Both the position numbers and the translations under genes were made by a program. A stretch of 64,000 bases of DNA from Arthrobacter livingstonensis (GTDB lineage Bacteria > Actinomycetota > Actinomycetes > Actinomycetales > Micrococcaceae), in NCBI RefSeq assembly GCF_003219815.1, contig NZ_QJVD01000010.1:62001-126000 (forward strand), given 5' to 3'. Shown piece by piece: positions 36,083 through 44,940 of this stretch. The notes below the pieces were generated by a model. The model was not told the DNA's origin, did no database searches, and was given only the letters and a program-made list of their open reading frames with translations. The first letter of the stretch is position 1; each line of letters opens with the position of its first letter.

Positions 36083-37405
36083 GTGAGCAGAATCACCAAA
36101 CGCAACTTGGCGAAGGACCATAACGCAGGGGAAGCCATCACCATAGACCACGGCGGCCCTGCCCGTTCCGTGGCAGCCATTCCCACACGGAGGGTCACCG
36201 GCGGGTGGATCACGCTCTTTGCGTTGAGCTGGTTTGGCGTGTGGATCGCCCAGTTGACACCGGTGCAACTGTTGCTGCCACTGCAGATTGAACGATTCCT
36301 CCACGCTTCCCACTGGGTGGATAATGTGCTGGGTTTCGGCACGATCTCCGGGATCGCCGGAGTCTTTGCCCTTGTTGCCTACCCTTTGACGGGCGCCTTC
36401 TCCGACCGCACCACGTCCCGTTTTGGCCGCCGCAGGCCCTGGATCGCCGCGGGCACTGCCGGATTCGCCATCTCCCTGGTGGTGCTGGGCCTGCAAACGT
36501 CCCTGCTGGGAATCGGCATCTGCTGGGTGGCCGCCAGCACGTTTTTTTGCGTACTTACCGCTGCCTTGACAGCGGCCATTTCCGACCAGGTCCCCGTCAA
36601 CCAGCGGGGATATGTTTCGGGTTGGATTTCCGCACCGCAGGCCATCGGCATCATCGCCGGCCTGGTCTTGGTGACGGCCCTGGCCCTGGGCACTTTTGCC
36701 GGCTACGCGCTGGTGGCTGCCCTGCTGGTGGTGCTGGGCCTTCCCTTCCTCCTGCTGGTTCCAGACCAGGTGCTGCCGCCGGGGCTGATGGGGCCGTTGA
36801 CGTTTCGATCCCTGGTGGACAGCCTGTGGATCAGCCCGCGCCGCTTCCCCGACTTTGGCTGGACGCTGCTAAGCCGCGTCCTGGTGAATCTTGGCAACGC
36901 CTTCGGCACCAGCCTGCTGCTGTACTTCCTTATGTATGGCCTGCACCTTCCCGACGCCGAAGGTTCGCTGATCATCCTCACCCTGGTCTACATGGTGTTC
37001 GTGATCATCGCCTCGCTGTGGCTGGGCAGGCTCTCCGACAAGCTGGGCCGCCGCCGTTCGTTCGTGTTTCTGGCGTCGGTGCTCCAGGCAGTGGCCGCGC
37101 TGGTCCTGGCGTTCGTGCCAAGTTTCAGCGCCGCCACGGTTGCCGCCGCGCTGCTGGGCCTGGGCTACGGATGCTTCCTGTCGGTGGACCAGGCGCTGGC
37201 CACCGAAGTCCTTCCCGACCAGCTGTCCCGCGGAAAGGACCTGGGCATCATGAACATTGCCTTGACCGTACCGCAGGCGTTCGCTCCCATGCTGGGCGCC
37301 CTCTTGGTCAGCGCCACCGGCGGTTTCACGTGGCTGTTCCTGGCCTCCGGCCTCACGGCGCTGGCCGGTGCGGCTGCCGTGGGACAGGTCAAGGGAGTGC
37401 GGTGA
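36083..37405 (+). CDS. Major facilitator superfamily transporter
   Basis: 440 residues with about twelve predicted membrane helices. An MFS signature loop after TM2-3 reads GAFSDRTTSRFGRRRPWI, and its pseudo-repeat in the second half reads WLGRLSDKLGRRRSFVF. The overall look (SDRTTSRFGRRRPW) recalls the sugar:cation / SLC45-like branch, but the substrate is unknown. GTG start at 36083-36085. It is alone on the plus strand and convergent with the large membrane-protein gene. Confidence 0.88.
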   Translation: MSRITKRNLAKDHNAGEAITIDHGGPARSVAAIPTRRVTGGWITLFALSWFGVWIAQLTPVQLLLPLQIERFLHASHWVDNVLGFGTISGIAGVFALVAYPLTGAFSDRTTSRFGRRRPWIAAGTAGFAISLVVLGLQTSLLGIGICWVAASTFFCVLTAALTAAISDQVPVNQRGYVSGWISAPQAIGIIAGLVLVTALALGTFAGYALVAALLVVLGLPFLLLVPDQVLPPGLMGPLTFRSLVDSLWISPRRFPDFGWTLLSRVLVNLGNAFGTSLLLYFLMYGLHLPDAEGSLIILTLVYMVFVIIASLWLGRLSDKLGRRRSFVFLASVLQAVAALVLAFVPSFSAATVAAALLGLGYGCFLSVDQALATEVLPDQLSRGKDLGIMNIALTVPQAFAPMLGALLVSATGGFTWLFLASGLTALAGAAAVGQVKGVR

Positions 37406-37519
37406 CGGCCGCAGCGACTGCCGCAGGTCAGGACCAGGGGCGTGCGCTGACGGCCGCACATCGATGACGACGCCAGCACGATGGCGCCGCCAGTTGGGCC
37501 GGCATCCGTCTTATGGCAG

Positions 37520-37620
37520 CTACTGCGGCGGCGCCGGCGGGTACTGCGGCGGCGCCGGCGGGTACTGCGGCGGAGCCGACGGGTACTGAGGCGGAGCCGA
37601 CGGGTACTGCGGGACCGGGA
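37520..37620 (-). repeat. Repeats encoding the PPQYP tail
   Basis: Near-perfect 21-bp units (plus-strand CGGCGCCGGCGGGTACTGCGG and its variant with GAGCCGAC) encode P-P-A-P-P-Q-Y / P-S-A-P-P-Q-Y blocks at the extreme C-terminus of the large membrane protein. The last unit runs into the stop codon at 37520-37522. Confidence 0.85.
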
Positions 37621-40600
37621 CCGGCGGTACCTGCGGGCCTGCCTGTTGATGGCTGGCCTGCCAGTGGGGGCTTGGCGGGTGGTGCCCCGTCAGCAGTGGC
37701 GGGGCACCGGCGGCGGCGGGCTTCTTGCGGTTCAGGCGCCAAACCGCGAAGCCAATGAGCGCCAGGGCCAGCAGCGCCAGCAGTACAAAGGTAAAGCCCC
37801 GGAGGTACCACAGCACTGCCGTGGCAACACCGATGGCGCCCCAGATGGTCAACCTGCGGTTGTCCGCGGTCAGGCCTACGACCATCAGTGCCGCGAACAA
37901 CAGCAGCGACACCAGCTGCTGAAGGGACTCACCGCTGAAGAACGTCATCAGGCCCCCAACGCTGGCCAGGATGGCCGCGCCCAGCAGCAGTCCGTTCGCG
38001 GCGCGAGGCTGGCCGGCCCCATGGCGGATGGCCGCCAGCACGCCAACCGCCACGGCCAGCCATTGCACCAGCCAGAAGGCGCCAAGGGGAATGTGAACGG
38101 AACTGGCCCAGAACCAGGCCAGGGCAGCTGCCACCACCGCAACGTCCGTCACTGCCCGCCGCAAGGGCGCGGGCGCCTCAAGGCGGGCCAGCGCCGCAAC
38201 CGCCGTGAAGGCAGCGGCGCCAAGGAGTACAAAATCCCTGTCCGCCATGGACATCAGCGCAAAGACCAGGCCGCCGCCCAGGGCAACCACCAACACGCTC
38301 CAGTGCTGCACCGGGGCAACCCCTGCCAGGAACGAGAACACCAGCCGGACAAGGTACAGGGCTCCCAGCAGCACTACAAAGCCGGCAAAGGACGAGAATC
38401 CGGGCAGCCCGGTTGTCTCCAGCACCTGTGTCCGCATCAGGGCCGCCGCCAGCAACACCATCAGGGCGCCCGGCAAGGTCAGCCACGGAAGCTTTTGCAC
38501 GTGTGCGCCGGCAACAAATGCCAGGCCTGAGACGAGCCACGTGAGGGCAAAGATCCCGGCCCCGGCGTCGTGGTCCACCACGGCTGCAGTCACCAGGTAT
38601 ACTCCGGTGGCGGCCAGCCAGTACCAGCGCATCTCCCCCGTTTTGGGCGTATGGAGGCACCGCCATGCAATGGCAGCGACGCTTAACGCGGCCAAGACCA
38701 GCGCCGTGGCGCCCGGCCATGCGACCGGCGCCATGACGGCAGCCCCGCAGGCCACGGAGAATATGGCCAGATACGACGCCGCCCGTTGGCGGAACGCTGA
38801 TTGCGCGGCAACCGAGGACACGGCCAGCACGGCAAGCTCAAGTGTCACCACCCACCGGTGGCCCCCACTGTAAAGGCCCAGGCCACCGGCATCAACGATG
38901 TATGCCAGCGGCAGGACCGACTGGCCGGCCAGCAGCAGCCACAGGCTGACCCGCAGCACGGCCGGCTCGCCCACCACCGGCACCGCCGCCGGGCGCCGTA
39001 CCAGCCACTGCACGCCAAGCTGGAGCACCAGCAGGGCGCACAGCACCAGCGACAGAACCGTGGGGCTGGACGTGAACTCCGCAACCAGGGTGCCAATCAA
39101 TGCCGTGGCGGCAGCGCACCCCAACAGGAAATGCGCGCTCCGCAGCCGGTGGCCGGCAGCCTTGACCGCGCAAACGGCCGCGGAGGCCACGACCACGGCC
39201 AGCACCACCTCCAGGGTGTGCCGGTCCCCCGCCCGGAGCCCTGCCACAGCCACCATGGCAATCGGGGCCAGCCACGCCGAGGTTCCCCATCCGCCGGGCC
39301 GCACGGCAGCGGCAACACCCAAGAAGGCGATGGCGGCAACACAGAGGCCGACGGCGGCCGTCGCCAACCAGCCCGCCTGATCCGCCTGGTCAAGGACAGT
39401 CACGGCGGCGTCAACCGCGGCAATGACCACTACCAGGCCCAATGTCGCTGCGTCATCAGCTTCGAGGCCGGAGTCGCGATGGTTGCGCCACCGGGCAACG
39501 GCCAGAACGGCAAGGTGAATGCCCAGCACCAACAGCAGCACCATGCCCAATGTGACAGGGGCCCCGCCGAACAAGTGCGGCAATGCGTGGTCCCGCCAGA
39601 TCCCATGGAGCGCAGCTGCCAGGAAAAGTGATGCCAGCCGCGCCGCCCGCCAGTAGAGCCAGCGGTGCGCGGGCCGTTCATTGCCCTGCAGGCGCAGTCC
39701 CATGCCAATGGAGAAGAGCATGAGGGCACCCCATCCCACGGAGGCACCCGCTTGCCCGTGGACCGCCAATGCGCTGAGTGTTGCCGCGACGCCGACAGCC
39801 GGAGCCATGAATTCGGCAACCGCATAGGCGCCATGACGGGGCAGGTTCACGGCGGAGTGGGTCAACGCTGCACCGGCCATGGCCACGGCCGATGCCGTGG
39901 CAGCGAATCCAATGGCACCGCGCAGGGCAGATTCGCCGGGTCCGCCAGCCCAGGCATACTCCGCGGCCAGGACGGCAAAAAGCGTTGTCCCCACCACAGC
40001 CCACGCCGTTCCGGACCAGGCCGTCACGGGGTTCGGGACCCCAAGGCGAGCCATGGCGGTGTCCGCCAGCAGTTGCCCGGCCGCGATGACAGCCACGGCG
40101 GCCATGATGATTTCCGCCTTTCCGTCCTGGGCCGGAACATACGCTGCCAGCGCCGTGGCCACCAGTGCCGTCAGCAGGACGCGGGCAGCAACGAGCATGA
40201 TCCGCCGCACGGCCACGTTCTTGGACGTGGCAAACCGGGCCACCGAGTAGGCCAGGGCAACAGCGAGCAGGATCATCCAGTCCTGCGCGGCCAGAACCGG
40301 CGAACAAAACACGGCCGCCGCAATCGCCGGCAGCGGCAGCCATTCCCCGACCGGCAGAAGGGGAGGCACGGCGGCCATCGCCACGATCATGCCCAACACC
40401 AGTGGCAGGGCCGGGCTCCAGACCCACGCGCCGGCGTCGTGCCTGGACGCTGCGACCGAAACGCTCCACACGGCGGAAAGCAGCGCCACCGCGGGGACGC
40501 TGATGAACACGTCCAGGCGCGGCCACCCGGGGCGCCGCATCCACGCGCCAAGTCTAGCCTGTGCTTGGGCCATGGCTACCGCTTGTACCGCCAGTACCAA

Positions 40601-41824
40601 GGCCATGACCCCCACGGCCCAGGCGAACGTCCCTCCCCATAGCCAGCCAACAAACGGCGCCGCCAATGTCAGTGACAGGCGCAGGCCCAGGAAATTCCAG
40701 CGGCGCATGGGTGCTGCGTCCAGCCAGGCCATGACGGCGTAGTAGAGTGCTCCGGCCAGCAGAACCATGGCATGGTCGCCGGCGCTGAGCGCCAGGGAAA
40801 ACACCAGGGAGCCGGCAAGCCCCGCGGGCGCAAACCACGGGCCGAGCTCGGCCAGCGGCTTGGCGTAAAGGCCGGGCTTTCCGTCCGGCCCGGCAGCCTG
40901 GCGGCCCAGGAGGTGCCCGGCCAGGTACAACACCGCCGAGAACACGATCAGGGCGGTGAAATACCAGGCCAGGGCGGCTCCAAGGACTGCAACCGACGAC
41001 CATGCCGTGGACAGCAGGAATGCCATTGACAGGTAACCCACCAGGGGGCTGTTCAGCCTGACGGCCGCCAAAATGTAGGCGGCCGTGCCCACCAGTGACG
41101 TCAGCAACCACACTCCGGCGGCATGGGGGAAGCCAAGGTTGTAGGTGGCCAGGCCGGCAAAGGGAATGATGGCCAGCGCGGTTCCGGTGAAGGCGGCTGC
41201 CGCCGGCCGCAGCCTGGCCATGGTGCCGTGCAGGGCCAGCCCCGCACCGTAAAACAGTACCGCCGCGGTCCAGACACCGATGAGTCGGGCCGGAACCGGA
41301 AGGCTGCTGGCGACAAACAGCGCGGCCGCGGCCACCATGAGCAGGCTGGCAATGTACAGCGTGATGTTGATGTTTTGGGTTTCCCGTTTTGCCTTCCTGG
41401 CGGCCAGCGCCACGGGGTCCGGCCGTGCCGCCTGCTCCCATTTTCCTTGCGGGACTGCCGGCGGGCGCGCGGACAACGGCGGGTGGCCGGCCGTATCCCA
41501 CCCAGCTTCTGCCGAAGGGACTGCAAGCGAAGGGGGCACACCCTGGTTGGCTGGGCCAGCTGGGGCTGACCCGGCTGCGACCGACCCGGGACGCCGTGGC
41601 GTCATGCCGGGCACGGGAGGGGAAGTGGGATCCGGCACCGTGGCGGGGTCCGTCGTCGTGCCGCCATTGTGCCCGGAGGCGGCTGCAACAGAGGCGGGAC
41701 CGCCCACGGCATCGCGCCACCCGGCCAGATGGCCGTCAAGGAAACCCTTGCGATAGGCCTCGTTGAGCTGTGCCGGCCATTGCGGAGCGGCTGCCCCTGC
41801 TGGCGGCTTCCGACGGTGGGTCAT
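37520..41824 (-). CDS. 1434-residue polytopic membrane protein, function unknown
   Basis: The N-terminal ~160 residues are soluble and Pro/Ala/Gly-rich. After KAKRETQNINITLYIASLLMVAAAALF the rest is an almost unbroken series of hydrophobic helices, by eye more than thirty. The C-terminal ~45 residues are a Pro/Tyr/Gln tail with PQYPSAPPQYPSAPP-type repeats. The helix-dense middle with the QN..LY.aslLmvaAA.lF start recalls very large actinobacterial membrane proteins annotated 'SCO7613 C-terminal domain-containing'; this is a loose resemblance. ATG at 41822-41824 with AAGGGA upstream. No catalytic motif seen. Confidence 0.85.
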   Translation of the reverse strand: MTHRRKPPAGAAAPQWPAQLNEAYRKGFLDGHLAGWRDAVGGPASVAAASGHNGGTTTDPATVPDPTSPPVPGMTPRRPGSVAAGSAPAGPANQGVPPSLAVPSAEAGWDTAGHPPLSARPPAVPQGKWEQAARPDPVALAARKAKRETQNINITLYIASLLMVAAAALFVASSLPVPARLIGVWTAAVLFYGAGLALHGTMARLRPAAAAFTGTALAIIPFAGLATYNLGFPHAAGVWLLTSLVGTAAYILAAVRLNSPLVGYLSMAFLLSTAWSSVAVLGAALAWYFTALIVFSAVLYLAGHLLGRQAAGPDGKPGLYAKPLAELGPWFAPAGLAGSLVFSLALSAGDHAMVLLAGALYYAVMAWLDAAPMRRWNFLGLRLSLTLAAPFVGWLWGGTFAWAVGVMALVLAVQAVAMAQAQARLGAWMRRPGWPRLDVFISVPAVALLSAVWSVSVAASRHDAGAWVWSPALPLVLGMIVAMAAVPPLLPVGEWLPLPAIAAAVFCSPVLAAQDWMILLAVALAYSVARFATSKNVAVRRIMLVAARVLLTALVATALAAYVPAQDGKAEIIMAAVAVIAAGQLLADTAMARLGVPNPVTAWSGTAWAVVGTTLFAVLAAEYAWAGGPGESALRGAIGFAATASAVAMAGAALTHSAVNLPRHGAYAVAEFMAPAVGVAATLSALAVHGQAGASVGWGALMLFSIGMGLRLQGNERPAHRWLYWRAARLASLFLAAALHGIWRDHALPHLFGGAPVTLGMVLLLVLGIHLAVLAVARWRNHRDSGLEADDAATLGLVVVIAAVDAAVTVLDQADQAGWLATAAVGLCVAAIAFLGVAAAVRPGGWGTSAWLAPIAMVAVAGLRAGDRHTLEVVLAVVVASAAVCAVKAAGHRLRSAHFLLGCAAATALIGTLVAEFTSSPTVLSLVLCALLVLQLGVQWLVRRPAAVPVVGEPAVLRVSLWLLLAGQSVLPLAYIVDAGGLGLYSGGHRWVVTLELAVLAVSSVAAQSAFRQRAASYLAIFSVACGAAVMAPVAWPGATALVLAALSVAAIAWRCLHTPKTGEMRWYWLAATGVYLVTAAVVDHDAGAGIFALTWLVSGLAFVAGAHVQKLPWLTLPGALMVLLAAALMRTQVLETTGLPGFSSFAGFVVLLGALYLVRLVFSFLAGVAPVQHWSVLVVALGGGLVFALMSMADRDFVLLGAAAFTAVAALARLEAPAPLRRAVTDVAVVAAALAWFWASSVHIPLGAFWLVQWLAVAVGVLAAIRHGAGQPRAANGLLLGAAILASVGGLMTFFSGESLQQLVSLLLFAALMVVGLTADNRRLTIWGAIGVATAVLWYLRGFTFVLLALLALALIGFAVWRLNRKKPAAAGAPPLLTGHHPPSPHWQASHQQAGPQVPPVPVPQYPSAPPQYPSAPPQYPPAPPQYPPAPPQ

Positions 41825-41982
41825 GGACTTCCCTTACTAACGGCGAATTCCCAGTTTAGGTCAGGGAGCGACCGGCAGGGGCGATAAATCCATCAATTGG
41901 GGATAACTTGTCCAGGAAGGTCAGAACCCCATTGGCTGAGGCGGTCCAAACGGAGCCCCTCCGGGGAGTTTAGAGTCTCATT

Positions 41983-42573
41983 TCAGGACCGGGCCAACTG
42001 CCTACTTTTGCGGAAGGAGCGGAACGTGACTGCAGCCGCGCCAAGGAGCGCTGCAATGCCCAGTGCACCGAGCGCAAGTCCAAGATAATTCGCAAAGGTT
42101 CGCGGCGCGGCCACCAGCCCCGGCAACTCCCCCACCAACGCCACGGCGGGTTGATCGCCAAGACGGTACTTGACGTGCTGGCCGACCACCTCCTGTTTCG
42201 TTGGAAAGTCGGAGGTCCAGCCGGGCTCGGCATTGATGGGCGGGGAGAAGCGTGGAAAGTGGTTCGTGGAAAGGCTGTGGGCGACGCCATCGCTGCCGGT
42301 GAACGCCAGCTTCATTTCATAGACGTGCCAGGTGCCGTCCTGCCCGCGCCCGATGTTGGCCCTCGCGTCGTCAACCATGCCGTCCTGCCCGCCGGCCAGC
42401 AACTGCTGGGCGGTCTCCCTTCCGGAATCACCTGCGCGAAACATCGCCTGGCCAAAGCCAAGGAGGGCCAGTCCAAACAATGCGACAATGACGGCAGCCA
42501 CCAGGTTGCCTCCCGCACCCAGCGCAGTGCTGGCCGATTTGCCGGGGCGCTGGAAGGACTGGTTTTGCGTCAT
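41983..42573 (-). CDS. DUF3592-like membrane protein
   Basis: 196 residues from the ATG at 42571-42573 (MTQNQSFQRPGK); the frame is open to 42783 but that upstream part overlaps the divergent gene's start. TM1 NLVAAVIVALFGLALLGFGQA (about 25-45), an extracytoplasmic domain with DGTWHVYEMKLAFTGSDGVAHS and VKYRLGDQPAVALV, and TM2 near the C-terminus (LGLALGALGIAALLGAAAV). This layout is the usual DUF3592 form (a beta-rich domain between two helices). Function unknown. Divergent from the WXG gene. Confidence 0.75.
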   Translation of the reverse strand: MTQNQSFQRPGKSASTALGAGGNLVAAVIVALFGLALLGFGQAMFRAGDSGRETAQQLLAGGQDGMVDDARANIGRGQDGTWHVYEMKLAFTGSDGVAHSLSTNHFPRFSPPINAEPGWTSDFPTKQEVVGQHVKYRLGDQPAVALVGELPGLVAAPRTFANYLGLALGALGIAALLGAAAVTFRSFRKSRQLARS

Positions 42574-42718
42574 GATGCAAGCATATCGGGGCACATTCTT
42601 CTGCCCATGGGGACGACTCCCCATCGCAGGGCATGCCGGCGCCGGATACGGTTCAAGGAGAACCCCTGACCTACGGAGGACCGCCGATTCCGCGGCCCCC
42701 ACCTGCGAATGGACAGCC

Positions 42719-44290
42719 ATGAACGACCAAATGCTTGGGGCGGATCCCGCCCAACTGCGGGAGTTGGCCACACTTTTCAGCACCTCCTCGGATCAGCTGG
42801 ACCGCACCGTGCAGCTCTTGCATCCGGTGATCCTGCACGCCCGCTGGCAGGGCGCGGACGCCTCACGGTTCCGCGCCGACTGGTCAGGGGGCATGCGCCC
42901 ACAAATGACCCGGGCACGGGACTTTTTGAGGACCACCGCCAACGCCCTGTTGACACAGGCCGGGGAGCAGGAGAGCGCATCTGCCGTAGACGGTGGAGGG
43001 GGCCGGGGCAAACCCCTGCCCGGCGGGACCCCGGACGACCAGTCGGACTTGGAGGTGCAGCTTGACTCGATGCGCGACGCTTCCAAGGAGGATGTCGCAG
43101 CCTGGTGGAATTCCCTCTCCGCCGTAGAAAGGAACCTCCTGCTCAACGGGCAGGATGCGAACAAGGTGCCATTGGCTTTGCAGCTTGCCGCCTTGGAAGG
43201 GAAACTTCCCGCGGACGCACGGCAGGCCGCCAACGACGTCCTGGTGAAGAACGCCAAGGCATCCATCCCCATGTACTCGAGCAAGGAGAAATTCGGCATT
43301 GACGGCCAGCTCGCCTGGGTCCACGGCGGTGCGCACATTGGCACGGACATCACCCAAAACGCAGACGGCTCCGCCATGTTGAAGGTCTCCGGCGACATCG
43401 GCGGAGGCGTCAACACTCCGGGGACAAAGGGGGGCGCGAACGCCACGCTGACTGGCGAACTCAGCCGAAGCTACAAGTTCAAGAGCCTCGCCGACGCACA
43501 GGCCGCGCTTAACCAAATGACGCAGGACCTCCCACCGGACGACTTGGGCGCGGCCAAGGACGCCATTAGCAGCCCCGTCGGCTATCTGATGGGAACACTC
43601 GACCATGCTGCAGGGCAGCACGGCGCCGTGAACCACTTTGACAGTGCCAAGGGAACCATCTCGGCGGGTATTGACGGCAAGCTCAGCGCAGACGTCCACG
43701 GATCGGCAAAACTCGAGATGGCCTACGAGCAGAATCTCAGCGACGGTTCCTCCACGGCGACGGCCACCGCAAAGGCCGATGCCAAGCTGGATCTGGGTGA
43801 CGGGCAAAAGCTCAGCGGCAACGGCGAGGCTGGCATCAAGCTCTCCATGAACGATGACCACAGCATTCAAAAGCTCACCCTGTCGGTCAAGGGCACCCTG
43901 GAGAGTTCCGTGGAAGTCCGTGAAGACGCCGCGGGCACACTTGCCGGGCAAAAGGACGGCATGGGTGCCACCGGCGGTGCCGGGGTGCAAGGCTCCGTAC
44001 AGATGGAAATCTACAACACGCCGGCCAACGAGGAACTCATCAAGAGCTACCTGGCCAACTCCGCATCCGGAGACCCCATGGCGGCAGGGGCGGACCTGGC
44101 AAGGATATACCATGCGTCCGGAGTCACGGTCCAGGCAAACGTTGTCTCAAGCGCTGAGGCCAACCTGGTGGACTTCGACTCCGGCGTGGCCAGCCTCAAG
44201 GTGGGCTCCACGTCCGAGGTGACCACCAACGCCTCCACGGGGTACAAGGCGCCGCATGGCACGGACTACGAGCCGATCACGATGAAGTAG
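42719..44290 (+). CDS. WXG100-type large secreted protein, probable type VII substrate
   Basis: 523 residues from the ATG at 42719-42721. Residues 1-85 form an ESAT-6/WXG100-like helical hairpin, with WQG at Trp43-Gly45 in the turn and the pattern ELATLFSTSSDQLDRTVQLL before it. After a Gly-rich hinge the rest (about 100-523) is a low-Cys, Asp/Gly/Ser-rich region with beta-repeat character (KLSADVHGSAKLEMAYEQNL, KLDLGDGQKLSGNGEAGIKL). There is no toxin motif I recognise. WXG fusion proteins are typically exported by ESX/type VII systems; no ESX machinery gene lies in this window. Followed 78 bp later by a small gene, probably co-transcribed. Confidence 0.8.
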   Translation: MNDQMLGADPAQLRELATLFSTSSDQLDRTVQLLHPVILHARWQGADASRFRADWSGGMRPQMTRARDFLRTTANALLTQAGEQESASAVDGGGGRGKPLPGGTPDDQSDLEVQLDSMRDASKEDVAAWWNSLSAVERNLLLNGQDANKVPLALQLAALEGKLPADARQAANDVLVKNAKASIPMYSSKEKFGIDGQLAWVHGGAHIGTDITQNADGSAMLKVSGDIGGGVNTPGTKGGANATLTGELSRSYKFKSLADAQAALNQMTQDLPPDDLGAAKDAISSPVGYLMGTLDHAAGQHGAVNHFDSAKGTISAGIDGKLSADVHGSAKLEMAYEQNLSDGSSTATATAKADAKLDLGDGQKLSGNGEAGIKLSMNDDHSIQKLTLSVKGTLESSVEVREDAAGTLAGQKDGMGATGGAGVQGSVQMEIYNTPANEELIKSYLANSASGDPMAAGADLARIYHASGVTVQANVVSSAEANLVDFDSGVASLKVGSTSEVTTNASTGYKAPHGTDYEPITMK

Positions 44291-44368
44291 CGCTAGGCTC
44301 TCCCCTGTGGCGGCTGCCGCAGCAACACAGTAACGGAACATTGATCCCCATCGAGAGGCCCAGGAACA

Positions 44369-44821
44369 GTGACCATCGAGTTTAGTTCAGACATCGGATT
44401 CACAACCCAGCTGCCAGACGGGTCCTTTCGAGTGGAGGAATCCAGCGCCGGAGCCGGCACTGAACAATTCAGCCTTCCCGGCGGTGCCTATGTCTCCCTC
44501 GTCCGCGATGACGGGCAGGTCCACGACTATGCTCAGGCCATGGAGTGGGCCCAGAAAATGGCCGCCTACTACCAGGACGAATTTGGCGGCAGGGTGCTCA
44601 CCGAGGGCCGCCTGCAAAGCGCAGGAAAGCAAAGCTATGCTGTCGCCGTAGCGTACAGGGATCCGGATGAGGTTCCGCGCCTGGCCACCATCACCGGTGT
44701 CCTCTTCCCCGGATGCGCATTCTTCGGCCTGACGCTGCTGGCGGTGGCACCGGACGGCGATCCCGACGTTACTTTCGTCCAGGGGATCGTGGACGGCATG
44801 GCACTGGCGGACGCCGGATAA
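44369..44821 (+). CDS. Small protein paired with the WXG gene, PsbP/DcrB-like pattern
   Basis: 150 residues, GTG start at 44369-44371. An alternating strand/helix order (MTIEFSSDIGFTTQLPDGSF, AYVSLVRDDGQVHDYAQAMEWAQKM, SYAVAVAYRDPDEVPRLATI, CAFFGLTLLAVAPDGDPDV) resembles the Mog1/PsbP fold of DcrB- or LpqN-like proteins. It lacks a signal peptide, so a cytosolic chaperone or immunity-type role for the preceding secreted protein is conceivable. This is inference from position only. Confidence 0.7.
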   Translation: MTIEFSSDIGFTTQLPDGSFRVEESSAGAGTEQFSLPGGAYVSLVRDDGQVHDYAQAMEWAQKMAAYYQDEFGGRVLTEGRLQSAGKQSYAVAVAYRDPDEVPRLATITGVLFPGCAFFGLTLLAVAPDGDPDVTFVQGIVDGMALADAG

Positions 44822-44870
44822 CCCGGCGCCGCGGCCCCGTCTCACAACAGCCCCGGACTCCCGTACGCCG

Positions 44871-44914
44871 GCAAATAAAAAAGGAAGGCCCCCAGCCTAA
44901 GCTGGGGGCCTTCC
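44871..44914 (-). terminator. Strong intrinsic terminator after tuf
   Basis: Perfect 14-bp stem GGAAGGCCCCCAGC (44883-44896) / complement (44901-44914) with a CTAA loop. On the minus strand it is followed by TTTTTTATTT. It also separates tuf from the convergent plus-strand gene. Confidence 0.95.
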
Positions 44915-44940
44915 CTACAGATCCAAGTGACTTACGAAGG

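Noticed and set aside
36547-37467. 306-codon frame inside the MFS gene (+2 frame)
   Set aside because: The overlapping frame has clear MFS loops and helices; this one is Arg/Gly/Pro-rich noise.
42574-42783. Upstream extension of the DUF3592-like frame
   Set aside because: It would overlap the start of the divergent WXG gene, and the residues before MTQNQSF lack membrane-protein character.
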